Assembly: GCF_000730565.1 (NCBI RefSeq)
Contig: NZ_BBIQ01000009.1
Span: forward strand, 62,001-126,000
From: Pseudomonas fulva NBRC 16637 = DSM 17717
Lineage (GTDB): Bacteria; Pseudomonadota; Gammaproteobacteria; Pseudomonadales; Pseudomonadaceae
DNA length: 64,000 nucleotides
Direction of reading: 5' to 3'
Part shown: in pieces, positions 21,888 through 31,772 of the stretch
How the letters are laid out: every line of letters starts with the position of its first letter
Numbering within the stretch: the first letter of the stretch is position 1
The notes under the pieces: generated by a model
Told to the model about the DNA's origin: nothing
Databases searched by the model: none
Seen by the model: only the letters and a program-made list of their open reading frames with translations
Translations under genes and position numbers: made by a program

Positions 21888-22898
21888 ATGTCCTTCAAAT
21901 TACTGCTCTCACTGCTCGCCGCCTCCTGCTGCGTCTCCTCGGCGTTCGCCGATACTGTCTGGATGAAAAATGGCGACCGCCTGAGCGGCAAGATCAAGGT
22001 CTTCGACGGCGGCAAGCTGCTGCTCGAAACGCCTTACGGCGGTTCGATCGCCTTGGACTGGAAACAGGTGAAGACCCTTGAAAGCGACCAGGAGCTGCTG
22101 GTCAAGCAGGATGCCTACTCCGGCGAGAAGGCCAAGTCGCTCCAGGCTGCCGAGGCAGGCAAAGTGACCCTGGCCAACGGCGAGGCACCCAAGACGGTGG
22201 ACCTGGCGAGCATCGAGCAGATCATGAAGCCCAAGCCGGTGGTCGAGGACCTGGTCTGGAAAGGCAATGTCGATGTGGCGCTGGACTACAAGCGGGCCGA
22301 GAACGACACCGACGACTACGACGTCAGTTTCAAGACCACTGCACGCCATGGGCGCTGGCGTCATAACGCCGAAGGCGAGTACAACCGCGAGACCAAGGAC
22401 GATGTCACCACCACCGACAACTGGAGCGCCGAGTATGCGCTGGACCGCTTCCTGACCGAGAAATGGTTCTGGCAGGGGCGTGCCGAGTACAAGCGTGACC
22501 GTATCGAAGACCTCGCCCGCCAGCGCACGGTGGGTACTGGCCCTGGCTACCAGTTCTGGGACGACGAGCTGGGTGCCTTCTCGCTGGGCTCGCTGATCAA
22601 CCGTACCGACTTCGAGTACCAGGACGGTGACAAGGACAACTTCTATTCCGCCGCCGTGAAGTGGGACTACACCCGCTACCTGATCGGCAAGAAGGTGCAA
22701 CTGTTCACTAACGGCGAGCTGGCAAAGCCCCTGGGCAATGTCGCCGACTATTCCCTGGACGCCGAAGTGGGCCTGCGCTACAAGGTCACCGACTGGGCGT
22801 CGCTGAACCTCAAGGCCGAGAAGGACATCATCAGTGGCACCCGCGAGAGCGACCTGGACAAGACCCGCTACACTGCAGGCTTTGGCGTTACCTGGTAA
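21888..22898 (+). CDS. DUF481 (YdiY-like) outer-membrane protein
   Basis: 336 residues beginning with a signal peptide (LLLSLLAASCCVSSAFA, cut likely after AFA). The first 100 residues hold DTVWMKNGDRLSGKI, a fold also found in similar cell-envelope proteins. The rest is DUF481, a predicted beta-barrel with many alternating aromatic strands (WFWQGRAEYKRDRI, FYSAAVKWDYTRYLIG) ending in an aromatic residue (FGVTW), as expected for outer-membrane insertion. Function unknown. E. coli YdiY is acid-inducible. Confidence 0.8.
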   Translation: MSFKLLLSLLAASCCVSSAFADTVWMKNGDRLSGKIKVFDGGKLLLETPYGGSIALDWKQVKTLESDQELLVKQDAYSGEKAKSLQAAEAGKVTLANGEAPKTVDLASIEQIMKPKPVVEDLVWKGNVDVALDYKRAENDTDDYDVSFKTTARHGRWRHNAEGEYNRETKDDVTTTDNWSAEYALDRFLTEKWFWQGRAEYKRDRIEDLARQRTVGTGPGYQFWDDELGAFSLGSLINRTDFEYQDGDKDNFYSAAVKWDYTRYLIGKKVQLFTNGELAKPLGNVADYSLDAEVGLRYKVTDWASLNLKAEKDIISGTRESDLDKTRYTAGFGVTW

Positions 22899-23002
22899 GC
22901 CGTCGGGGTTAAGCTGGGCGATTGGAGTCAGGCCTGCCCTTGTCGGTCTTGTGCCTGCCATCACCGCCTGCTGCCTGCAGGGTTTCATCGAGGGGTTTCG
23001 AA

Positions 23003-23734
23003 GTGAGTCAGAACGCCGTCCGTCCTGCCCGGGAATTGTTGCTCAAGGAATACCGGGGGGTCTTGTCGACCCATTCCAAGTCCATGCCTGGTTTCCCGTT
23101 CGGTTCGGTCGTGCCCTATTGCCTCGATGCAGAGGGCAGGCCGCTCATCCTGATCAGCCGTATCGCCCAGCACACGCATAACCTGCACAAGGACGCCAAG
23201 TGTTCGCTGCTGGTGGGCGAGCGTGAGGCGCAGGACGTGCAGGCGGTCGGGCGACTGACCGTCATGGCCGAGGCGAGCAAGCTGCAGGACCCGACCAGCA
23301 TCGAGGCAGCGGCCCTGCGCTATTACCGCTACTTCCCGGACGCGGCCGACTACCACCAGGCTCACGACTTCGATTTCTGGGTGCTTGAGCCGGTACGGCA
23401 TCGCTACATCGGTGGCTTCGGTGCCATCCACTGGCTCGACAAGGTGACCTTGGCCAATCCGTTCGCCGGCAAGGTCGAGAGCGGCATGATCGAGCACATG
23501 AACAGCGACCATGGCGTGGCCATCGCGCACTATGTGCAGCTTGCCCAGCTTCCCAGCCACATGCCTGCGCAGTTGGTCGGTATCGACAGCGAAGGGATGC
23601 ACCTGCGCATCGGCCAGGCGATCCACTGGTTGGCATTTCCGACTCATTGCAATACGCCGACACAAGTGCGCGAAGCCTTGGTTTTTCTGGCCCGCGCCGA
23701 CCGCTGGCCGGCTTCGAGCGAAATACCTGCTTGA
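23003..23734 (+). CDS. HugZ/HutZ-family haem utilisation or FMN-binding split-barrel protein
   Basis: 243 residues with the pyridoxamine-phosphate-oxidase-like split barrel (REL.LLKEYRGVLSTHS at the start, PFGSVVPYCLDAEGRPLILIS, HTHNLHKDAKCSLLVGE) followed by a C-terminal DUF2470 domain (MIEHMNSDHGVAIAHYVQLA). Family members bind haem or flavin, and some take part in haem use. No haem-uptake genes are nearby, so the role is open. The GTG start follows GAGGGG. The longer ATG frame from 22922 is less likely. Confidence 0.78.
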   Translation: MSQNAVRPARELLLKEYRGVLSTHSKSMPGFPFGSVVPYCLDAEGRPLILISRIAQHTHNLHKDAKCSLLVGEREAQDVQAVGRLTVMAEASKLQDPTSIEAAALRYYRYFPDAADYHQAHDFDFWVLEPVRHRYIGGFGAIHWLDKVTLANPFAGKVESGMIEHMNSDHGVAIAHYVQLAQLPSHMPAQLVGIDSEGMHLRIGQAIHWLAFPTHCNTPTQVREALVFLARADRWPASSEIPA

Positions 23735-23801
23735 AAAGCGGAGCACACGCATCCATTTGTAGGTCTTACTGCAAGGGTGTCTTGCGACGAGGAATGCTTT
23801 G

Positions 23802-24266
23802 ATGCGTGTTTTTCTACTGCTGCTTCTGCTGTTTCCAGTGCTGGAGCTGTTCGTCTTCGTGAAAGTCAGCGGTGCCATCGGGTTCTTCCCCGCATTGCTG
23901 CTGATTATCGCCGGCTCCGCCCTCGGGGTCTTGGTCATGCGAGTCGCCGGGTTGGCCACGGCCCTGCGTGCGCGTGAAAGCCTGCAACGCGGTGAGCTGC
24001 CTGCCGAGGACATGTTCCATGGCATGATGCTGGCGGTCGGCGGCGCTCTGCTGATGATCCCCGGTTTCATCAGCGACGTGCTCGGCCTGCTGTGCCTGTT
24101 GCCCTTCACCCGCCGTCTGGCGGCTCGCAAGATGCGCGAGCGTGCCCAGGCCCAGGCGACCCGCCAGCGAGCGTTTCAGGATGACCCTTTGCAGGGCCAG
24201 CCCCCGCGTGACGGGGGCCATCGGCCCAATGTGATAGAAGGCGAGTACGAGCGCCGCGATCAGTGA
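23802..24266 (+). CDS. fxsA: FxsA family membrane protein
   Basis: 154 residues with two or three membrane segments at the N-terminal half ([55 protein letters not shown]) and a basic cytoplasmic tail. FxsA (suppressor of F exclusion of phage T7) is a conserved inner-membrane protein of uncertain role that commonly lies beside groES, as here. ATG at 23802 has GAGGA ahead. Confidence 0.9.
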   Translation: MRVFLLLLLLFPVLELFVFVKVSGAIGFFPALLLIIAGSALGVLVMRVAGLATALRARESLQRGELPAEDMFHGMMLAVGGALLMIPGFISDVLGLLCLLPFTRRLAARKMRERAQAQATRQRAFQDDPLQGQPPRDGGHRPNVIEGEYERRDQ

Positions 24267-24271
24267 GAACA

Positions 24272-24293
24272 GGGCCGCCAAGCGGCCCTTTTT
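24272..24293 (+). terminator. rho-independent terminator after fxsA
   Basis: GGGCCGC-CAA-GCGGCCC followed by five T residues, 6 bp after the fxsA stop. It separates fxsA from the heat-shock promoter of groES. Confidence 0.9.
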
Positions 24294-24325
24294 CATGCCT
24301 GGGCAAAAAAAATTCCCTGCCAAGC

Positions 24326-24353
24326 CTTGTAATCGATTCGGACGGCCTCATGT
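24326..24353 (+). promoter_or_regulatory. sigma-32 (RpoH)-type promoter of groESL
   Basis: CTTGTAA, 13 nt, CCTCATGT closely follow the RpoH consensus CTTGAAA-N13/14-CCCCATNT. The predicted transcript start near 24360 leaves a leader of about 140 nt to the groES ATG. I see no CIRCE inverted repeat, which fits RpoH rather than HrcA control. Confidence 0.65.
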
Positions 24354-24501
24354 AGTGGTCACCGCAAGGTTTCTGGTGGTGACACCAGACATGACTCAGG
24401 CCGTTTGCTCGTTGCGAGCGGCCTTCCGGCAACGCCGGACAGCATCAACCCGCCGGTGTCGACACCGGCCGATGAAAACCACAATTTGGGAGAGATCGAC
24501 A

Positions 24502-24795
24502 ATGAAGCTTCGTCCTCTGCATGACCGCGTCGTCATCCGTCGCAGCGAAGAAGAATCGAAAACCGCTGGCGGTATCGTCCTGCCAGGTTCGGCCGCTGAA
24601 AAACCAAACCGCGGCGAAGTCGTCGCCGTCGGCACTGGCCGCGTCCTGGACAACGGCGAAGTACGTGCACTGGCCGTGAAAGTGGGTGACAAAGTGGTTT
24701 TCGGCCCGTACTCGGGTAGCAACACCGTGAAAGTCGACGGCGAAGACCTGCTGGTCATGGCCGAAAACGAAATCCTGGCCGTTGTTGAAGGCTGA
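24502..24795 (+). CDS. groES: co-chaperonin GroES
   Basis: 97 residues starting [20 protein letters not shown] behind GGGAGAG. It forms the heptameric lid of GroEL. The mobile loop ([17 protein letters not shown]) and the C-terminal strand [13 protein letters not shown] are intact. It is co-transcribed with groEL 50 bp downstream. Confidence 0.99.
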   Translation: MKLRPLHDRVVIRRSEEESKTAGGIVLPGSAAEKPNRGEVVAVGTGRVLDNGEVRALAVKVGDKVVFGPYSGSNTVKVDGEDLLVMAENEILAVVEG

Positions 24796-24839
24796 TTTCC
24801 ACCGACTTCCCGTTACTCCAAAGATTTATCAAGGATTAA

Positions 24840-26489
<1,650 letters not shown>

Positions 26490-26516
26490 GCCAGCCTTAC
26501 CCTCGCTATACCCCTA

Positions 26517-26546
26517 AGCCCCGGCTCGCAAGAGCCGGGGCTTTTT
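26517..26546 (+). terminator. rho-independent terminator after groEL
   Basis: An 11-bp perfect stem AGCCCCGGCTC/GAGCCGGGGCT with GCAA loop, then five T residues. It lies between groEL and the convergent PAP2 gene. Confidence 0.95.
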
Positions 26547-26582
26547 CGTTCAGGGCTCGGCACTCGACCGGGGGGCACTGAC

Positions 26583-27311
26583 TCAGGCAGGGTTGGGCTC
26601 GGCGGCTGGCCTGTCTGCTGCCCGTCTGCGGTACAGCACCAGGTAGTAGGCACCCAGGCCGATCAGCCAGCAGAACACGGCCGTCCACACGTTGTGGGAC
26701 AAAAAGTGCGCCCCTTGCATCATCCTGCCCACCGACAGGACCGTACCGGCGATCAGGGCGGCCGCAAATGCCACGCGCGCGAGGCGCGGTTTACGATCAC
26801 GCAACGCGAAAAACAGCGCGAACAGGCAGAACCCTGTGGTCGCGTGACCGCCCGGCCAGCACAGGCCCGGCTTGTCGGTGGCAGGCCTTGGCTCGAGCAG
26901 CTTGCTGTAGGTTTCCGAGCCGCCGAACTGCGTGAGGCTCCAAGGGCACTGCACCTGCGTCAGTTTCTTAAGCGGTGTGACGAAGGCGGTGGACACCCCC
27001 AGTGCGAGCACCAGGCAGCCCAGTTCGCGGCGCCAGCTGTACAAACCCTTGACCAAAAAACTTGCCGCGAACACAGCCAGTGCCAGTACGCCCAACACGA
27101 TTACGCCCTGCTTGACCCGGTCATGCAGGATGTTCTCCAGCAGGTAGCTGTGGCGACCGATGAACTGCCCGGTGGCGGTATCGAAGAACAGGTTGGCTAT
27201 GTCCATGTCCACCGACGTCCATTCGAGCGCCACCAGCCCAAGCATGATGGCCATTGGAATACCTAGGTACAGCCACAGGTTCAAGGGGCGAGGGCAATTT
27301 GATTGCTGCAT
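26583..27311 (-). CDS. PAP2-family membrane phosphatase
   Basis: 242 residues with about six membrane helices and the three PAP2 motifs: KKLTQVQCP, PGGHATTGF and GRMMQGAHFLSHN (catalytic histidines). Relatives remove phosphate from lipids such as undecaprenyl pyrophosphate, phosphatidylglycerol phosphate or lipid A. It is divergent from colR, and a full ColR box lies about 70 nt ahead of its start. From memory, a PAP2 gene beside colR is a ColR target in P. putida, so a role in envelope lipid change under metal stress is likely. Confidence 0.88.
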   Translation of the reverse strand: MQQSNCPRPLNLWLYLGIPMAIMLGLVALEWTSVDMDIANLFFDTATGQFIGRHSYLLENILHDRVKQGVIVLGVLALAVFAASFLVKGLYSWRRELGCLVLALGVSTAFVTPLKKLTQVQCPWSLTQFGGSETYSKLLEPRPATDKPGLCWPGGHATTGFCLFALFFALRDRKPRLARVAFAAALIAGTVLSVGRMMQGAHFLSHNVWTAVFCWLIGLGAYYLVLYRRRAADRPAAEPNPA

Positions 27312-27381
27312 GGCGGCTCCAGGGCGCGAGAAGGTCGCGCATTGTCAGGCCGCTTCTATGCTGTGTCCGTGAAGGTTCGGT

Positions 27382-27395
27382 GAAAAAAACGTCAA
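27382..27395 (-). promoter_or_regulatory. ColR-binding box ahead of the PAP2 gene
   Basis: Minus-strand TTGACGTTTTTTTC fits every position of the published P. putida ColR consensus as I recall it (YYNASNNYTTTTTS). It lies in the divergent spacer between the phosphatase and colR, pointing to the phosphatase. Confidence 0.6.
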
Positions 27396-27493
27396 GCCGC
27401 CTGAATTCATCCAAAGGCTGGCACCCCGCAGGCTTAGGCCTTAAGCTGCGCCTGCCGCGCATCACCGCGAGCAGCGTCGCACAGGAGAAATTC

Positions 27494-28177
27494 ATGCGCA
27501 TCCTCTTGGTTGAAGACAACCGCGATATTCTGGCCAACCTTGCCGATTACCTCGGCATGAAGGGCTATACCGTCGACTGTGCCCAGGATGGGTTGTCGGG
27601 CCTGCACCTGGCAGCGACCGAGCACTATGACCTGATCGTGCTCGACATCATGTTGCCGGGCATCGATGGCTATACGCTGTGCAAGCGCCTGCGCGAAGAC
27701 GCACGCCGCGACACGCCGGTGATCATGCTCACCGCCCGCGATCAGCTGGACGATCGGCTGCAAGGCTTCCGTTCCGGCGCCGATGACTACCTGCTCAAGC
27801 CCTTCGCCCTGTCCGAGCTGTCTGCGCGTATCGAAGCCGTGCTGCGCAGGGCGCAGGGTGGTGGACGTCGCACGCTGCAGGTTGCAGACCTGAGCTACGA
27901 CCTCGACACACTCGAGGTCAGCCGGCAAGGCCGCCTGCTCAAGCTCAACCCGGTCGGCCTGAAACTGCTGGCGGTGCTCATGCAGAAGAGCCCGCACGTG
28001 TTGCGGCGCGAAGTGCTCGAAGAAGCCCTGTGGGGCGATGACTGCCCCGACAGCGACAGCCTGCGCAGCCATGTACACCAGTTGCGCCAGGTGATCGACA
28101 AACCCTTTGAAAAACCCCTGCTGCATACCGTCCATGGCGTCGGCTATCGCCTCGCCGAGGGCCGCGATGGAGTTTAA
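27494..28177 (+). CDS. colR: response regulator ColR
   Basis: A 227-residue OmpR/PhoB-type regulator. The receiver domain shows the acidic pair (LLVEDN), the phospho-acceptor in LIVLDIMLPGIDG, the conserved Thr in MLTARD, and Lys in LLKPFA. The DNA-binding winged helix ends in HTVHGVGYRLAEG. ColR in pseudomonads responds to zinc, iron, manganese and cadmium excess and protects the outer membrane. AGGAG ahead of the ATG. The gene overlaps colS by 11 bp. Confidence 0.95.
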   Translation: MRILLVEDNRDILANLADYLGMKGYTVDCAQDGLSGLHLAATEHYDLIVLDIMLPGIDGYTLCKRLREDARRDTPVIMLTARDQLDDRLQGFRSGADDYLLKPFALSELSARIEAVLRRAQGGGRRTLQVADLSYDLDTLEVSRQGRLLKLNPVGLKLLAVLMQKSPHVLRREVLEEALWGDDCPDSDSLRSHVHQLRQVIDKPFEKPLLHTVHGVGYRLAEGRDGV

Positions 28178-29474
28178 ACAGAGCCTTGCCCAGCGCATCA
28201 TCATTGCCTTTGCGTTGATGAGCGCGCTGGTGGCGGGGGCTTTCGCCGTGGGTATCGTTTCTACCGTGCACCTGGTGGAAGAACGCCTGATTTCGTCGGT
28301 GCTCGGCGGTGACTTGCAGCGTCTGTTGCGCATGGACAGCGTCAGCGACTGGAGTCACCGTCCGCGACCGGACCAACTGTTCTACTTCAGTGGCGGGCGG
28401 GACGATTTCGAGTTGCCAAAGGACCTGCGCCATCTGGACCGGGGTTTCCACGAGGTCTTTCGCGATCAGCTTTCGTATCACGCCATGGTGGAGATCGTGG
28501 ACGGTCGTCGCTACGTGCTGTTGCAGGATCAAAGCGACTTCGAGGAGCGAGAACGGCTGCTGTTCGCGGTGGTGGTCGTAGGGTTCGTATTGAGCCTGGT
28601 GCTCGCCGTGATTCTGGGCTGGTTGGTGGCGCGTCGGGTGATGGCGCCGGTCATCCGCCTGGCGCGCCAAGTGCGCCATCGCGATCAGCTGTTGGGGTTG
28701 GCGCCACCATTGGCGCCTGATTACGCCGCCGACGAGGTCGGGCAGTTGGCAGTGGCCTTCGACGACACCCTGGGCCGTCTGCGCGATGCCTTGACGCGCG
28801 AGCGCCTGTTCACAAGCGACGTCAGCCACGAGTTGCGTACGCCGCTGATGGTGCTGGCCACCTCGTGCGAGCTGCTCATGGAAAACCCGGCACTGGACGC
28901 GCGCTCGCGCAGTCAGGTCGAACGGGTAGCCCGCGCCACCGAGGAAATGCGCGAGCTGGTAAAAACCTTCCTCATGCTGGCCCGGGCTCAAAGAGACGAA
29001 GGCGCTGTGGCTTCGCGGGCAACCCTGCGCGAGGTGGGGGACGAATTGATCGGGGTATGGCGCGACACCATCGAACAAAAGGGGCTGACGCTGCATTACG
29101 AAGGCCGTGGTAACGCAGGTCCGGTCTTGTACAACGCCACCTTCCTGCAATCGGTCATGGGCAACTTGCTGCGTAATGCTGCCCATTACACCGACAGCGG
29201 TTACATTCGTCTGACCCTGCAAGCCACGCATTTCACCGTGGAAGACAGCGGGGTAGGCATCCCGGAGGAGCAGCGCGAAGCCATGTTCAAGCCCTTCGTG
29301 CGGGGGGATGAGCGCCGAGGTGAAGGGCTTGGTCTGGGCTTGTCGTTGGTCCAGCGCATTTGCGATGACCAGGGCTGGCAGGTCACCCTGACCTCGACCC
29401 ACCCCCATGGCTGCCGTTTCCAAGTGGACCTCAGCAGCACCGTAGCCAAGGGCGAGCTGAACACACTTTCGTAA
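28167..29474 (+). CDS. colS: sensor histidine kinase ColS
   Basis: 435 residues: membrane helix about 11-31, periplasmic loop, second membrane helix about 130-153, HAMP, HisKA (SDVSHELRTPLMVLATS) and HATPase (GNLLRNAAHY, DSGVGIPEE, GLGLGLSLV). The periplasmic loop keeps His35, Glu38, Asp57, His95, Glu96 and the Glu126-x-x-Glu129 pair that, from memory, bind zinc and ferric iron in P. putida ColS. This supports the name and metal sensing. The start ATG lies inside colR, so the pair is translationally coupled. Confidence 0.95.
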   Translation: MEFKQSLAQRIIIAFALMSALVAGAFAVGIVSTVHLVEERLISSVLGGDLQRLLRMDSVSDWSHRPRPDQLFYFSGGRDDFELPKDLRHLDRGFHEVFRDQLSYHAMVEIVDGRRYVLLQDQSDFEERERLLFAVVVVGFVLSLVLAVILGWLVARRVMAPVIRLARQVRHRDQLLGLAPPLAPDYAADEVGQLAVAFDDTLGRLRDALTRERLFTSDVSHELRTPLMVLATSCELLMENPALDARSRSQVERVARATEEMRELVKTFLMLARAQRDEGAVASRATLREVGDELIGVWRDTIEQKGLTLHYEGRGNAGPVLYNATFLQSVMGNLLRNAAHYTDSGYIRLTLQATHFTVEDSGVGIPEEQREAMFKPFVRGDERRGEGLGLGLSLVQRICDDQGWQVTLTSTHPHGCRFQVDLSSTVAKGELNTLS

Positions 29475-29502
29475 TAGCCTGTAAGAAATATCCTATTGAA
29501 GA

Positions 29503-29513
29503 ACGCTTTTTTC
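29503..29513 (+). promoter_or_regulatory. partial ColR box ahead of the methyltransferase gene
   Basis: ACGCTTTTTTC matches the core ASNNYTTTTTS of the ColR consensus, but the two pyrimidines expected on the left are purines here. It lies 70 nt ahead of the methyltransferase start. Confidence 0.35.
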
Positions 29514-29582
29514 ACAAGGCCATAACCTGATTCCAACGCTTGGCTGCTTAGTCTGGCCGCCATTGGAATCAGGAGATGCCCG

Positions 29583-30263
29583 ATGCGTAGCCCCATCAAC
29601 CTCGAGTTTTCCCGTAAATACGACAAGGCCCATGCCCAACAGTATTTTTTGAAGCACCAGGCTGGCCTGGCCAGGCGTCTTTCCCATAAGCGCGATGAAC
29701 AGTTGGCTCGACGGGCCCTGATGCTGGCGGGCGAGCCGGGCCTAGTCCTGGACCTGCCCTGCGGGGCGGGTCGCTTCTGGCCACTGCTGGCGGAAAAAGC
29801 CAACCGCGTGATCATCGGAGCAGACAATTCAGCCGACATGATCGAGACGGCATGCGCGGCCCAACCATCGGAAATCGTGGCCCGGGTACGACCTTTGCAG
29901 ACCTCGGCCTTTGCCATCGAATTGCCGGACAACGCGGTGGACAGCATCTTTTGCATGCGTCTGTTTCACCATATTGGCGAAGCGGCGCACAGAAAAGCGA
30001 TTCTCAATGAGTTTCATCGGGTTAGCCGAGACAGCGTGATTGTGTCGTTGTGGGTGGATGGCAATTTCAAAGCCTGGCGGCGCAGGAAGCTCGAGCGGCG
30101 TCGCGGCGCCGAGCACGGGCCGGAAAGTTACCAGAACCGTTTTGTGTTACCCACCGAAACGGTTGAGGCGGAATTCGCTGCCGCGGGTTTCAGAATCCAG
30201 GAGCGTCTCGACTTCCTGCCGTTTTATGCCATGTGGCGTGTGTATGTATTGCGCAAGGGTTGA
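29583..30263 (+). CDS. class I SAM-dependent methyltransferase, WarA-like
   Basis: 226 residues. The SAM-binding motif I is VLDLPCGAGRFWPLL, followed by GADNSADMIE and the post-motif DSIFCMRLFHHIGE. The gene follows colS in the same direction, as warA does in P. aeruginosa, where WarA links the two-component system to lipopolysaccharide modification with the kinase WarB. In this genome no kinase gene follows. The catalytic substrate is not known. Confidence 0.8.
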   Translation: MRSPINLEFSRKYDKAHAQQYFLKHQAGLARRLSHKRDEQLARRALMLAGEPGLVLDLPCGAGRFWPLLAEKANRVIIGADNSADMIETACAAQPSEIVARVRPLQTSAFAIELPDNAVDSIFCMRLFHHIGEAAHRKAILNEFHRVSRDSVIVSLWVDGNFKAWRRRKLERRRGAEHGPESYQNRFVLPTETVEAEFAAAGFRIQERLDFLPFYAMWRVYVLRKG

Positions 30264-30411
30264 GGCGCATTGACGGCTCTCGAGGGCAGCGCCCTTTGCG
30301 TGATCACCCATGTGACAGGTGCCGCCATTCGTCGTTCAAGCGTGCAAAGGGGCGTAGGTTGCACTACGTTGATGAGGTAGCGTTTGGCAGCGCTGTCAAA
30401 GGGTTAGGGCA

Positions 30412-30645
30412 ATGAAACTAGAAATAGCTCGAACTTTGTTCCTGGTTGGGGGCCTGGCGCTCACTACCGTTGCGGTGGCAGCGTGGGAACAACCAAAAAC
30501 AGTGGTGTTCAGCCAATCGGAGCTGGCTGAACAATGTGCACTGCCGCGCGAGGTAAAGCCGCAGCAGCAGGCCAAGGTGCAGCCTGATCATGACCTGCTG
30601 CTGTTCCTGTTCGGCATGCGCCAGGGCCTGCGGCCGTTCGGCTAA
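30412..30645 (+). CDS. small exported or membrane-anchored protein of unknown function
   Basis: 77 residues, not assigned to a family I know. It starts with a signal-like stretch (LFLVGGLALTTVAVAA, likely cut after VAVAA), then a short polar region with one cysteine and a Gln-rich part, and ends in a second hydrophobic-basic segment (DLLLFLFGMRQGLRPFG). It occupies the position where the WarB-type kinase gene would be expected. The spacer from the methyltransferase is 148 bp, so it may have its own promoter. Confidence 0.65.
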   Translation: MKLEIARTLFLVGGLALTTVAVAAWEQPKTVVFSQSELAEQCALPREVKPQQQAKVQPDHDLLLFLFGMRQGLRPFG

Positions 30646-30672
30646 GCCGCAGGGCATGGCCTGACGCACATT

Positions 30673-31770
30673 TCAGATTAGGTGCAGGTGATTGTCCCAG
30701 AAGCCTGAAGGCAGGTTCAGGGGCTGGCCGACGAGCTGGTGCTTGCGGCAATCATAGAACCGGCAACGGCCTTGGCCAGATGTCACGACGAACCCGTCCT
30801 TCACCGCACCAACCCCGGCACAGTCGGGCATGGGCGCATCCAGACGAACGGCGCCGCTGTCCAGGTCCCAGACGAACAGGCGGTTAGCCCGTGGTGCTGT
30901 CAAGGCCACCAGACGCAGTTCGTCGTGAATGGCCACGCTGGCGGTGTACTGGGCCATGGCCTGTAGCTGGTGTTGCGCAACGGGGAAAGCCTGGAAAGGC
31001 TGGCCCGGCCGTTTGATCGCCAGTAGCTCGGCAGTATCCGAGGCATCCCCCATGAACTGCTGGCACGCGGCAATGGTGCCGTCGCGTGCTACCGCCAGGT
31101 GACGAACACTGTTCATCTGCTGGGCCAGGGTTTCCTTGCTCAACAAGGTGCCGTCGCGCTGCATCAGCACCAGGCTCGGCTCCATGGCATCAAGGTTCAT
31201 TTCCACCCGGCTTTCGGCTTCGGTACGGATGCCACCGTTGGCGACTACCAGCGTTTCGCCGTCCGGCAGCCAGGCGACTTCGTGCGGGCCAATGCCGTGG
31301 GTGCTGAGCTCGCCTGTGCGCACCAGGCGCTCGTCGTCGAAACGATAGACCCCCAGCACGCCACGGCCAGGGTCACGGGTATCGTTTTCGGTGGTGTATA
31401 GCCACTGTCCGTCCTTGTGGAGCACGGCATGACCATAGAAATGCCGGTCGGGCGGCGATACCACCGTCTGCAGCAGCTTCCCGTCGCGCAGATCGACCAG
31501 GTAGCTTTCGGTCCCTGGGCGGCGAGCCACGAACAGGGCGACGGGCCGGTCGGGGTGATCGATGATGGCATGGCAACGCTGGGCGACCTGGGTGCTGAAC
31601 ACCTGGGTGCCGTCCAGGCGATAGCCCACGGCGTAGTGCTTGCCGTCGGCGTCGTCGCGTGCCGAGAGCAGCAAGGGCTCGCTACCTTTGTTGCGCAGAA
31701 GCGTCCAGCCGCCCAAGGTAAGGGCACTGAGCACAACGCTACCGAGTTTCAGGGCCTGGCGTCGCAGCAT
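30673..31770 (-). CDS. DUF1513 protein, Tat-like signal, beta-propeller
   Basis: 365 residues starting MLRRQALKLGSVVLSALTLGG, a twin-arginine-like signal with the RR pair followed by a hydrophobic stretch. The body has WD/NHL-like blades (HEVAWLPDGETLVVANGG, GHAVLHKDGQWLYTTENDT, FVWDLDSGAVRLD), as in DUF1513 propellers. It is the last gene of the imelysin operon, 2 bp after the second imelysin gene, and is likely periplasmic. Substrate unknown. Confidence 0.8.
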   Translation of the reverse strand: MLRRQALKLGSVVLSALTLGGWTLLRNKGSEPLLLSARDDADGKHYAVGYRLDGTQVFSTQVAQRCHAIIDHPDRPVALFVARRPGTESYLVDLRDGKLLQTVVSPPDRHFYGHAVLHKDGQWLYTTENDTRDPGRGVLGVYRFDDERLVRTGELSTHGIGPHEVAWLPDGETLVVANGGIRTEAESRVEMNLDAMEPSLVLMQRDGTLLSKETLAQQMNSVRHLAVARDGTIAACQQFMGDASDTAELLAIKRPGQPFQAFPVAQHQLQAMAQYTASVAIHDELRLVALTAPRANRLFVWDLDSGAVRLDAPMPDCAGVGAVKDGFVVTSGQGRCRFYDCRKHQLVGQPLNLPSGFWDNHLHLI

Positions 31771-31772
31771 GA

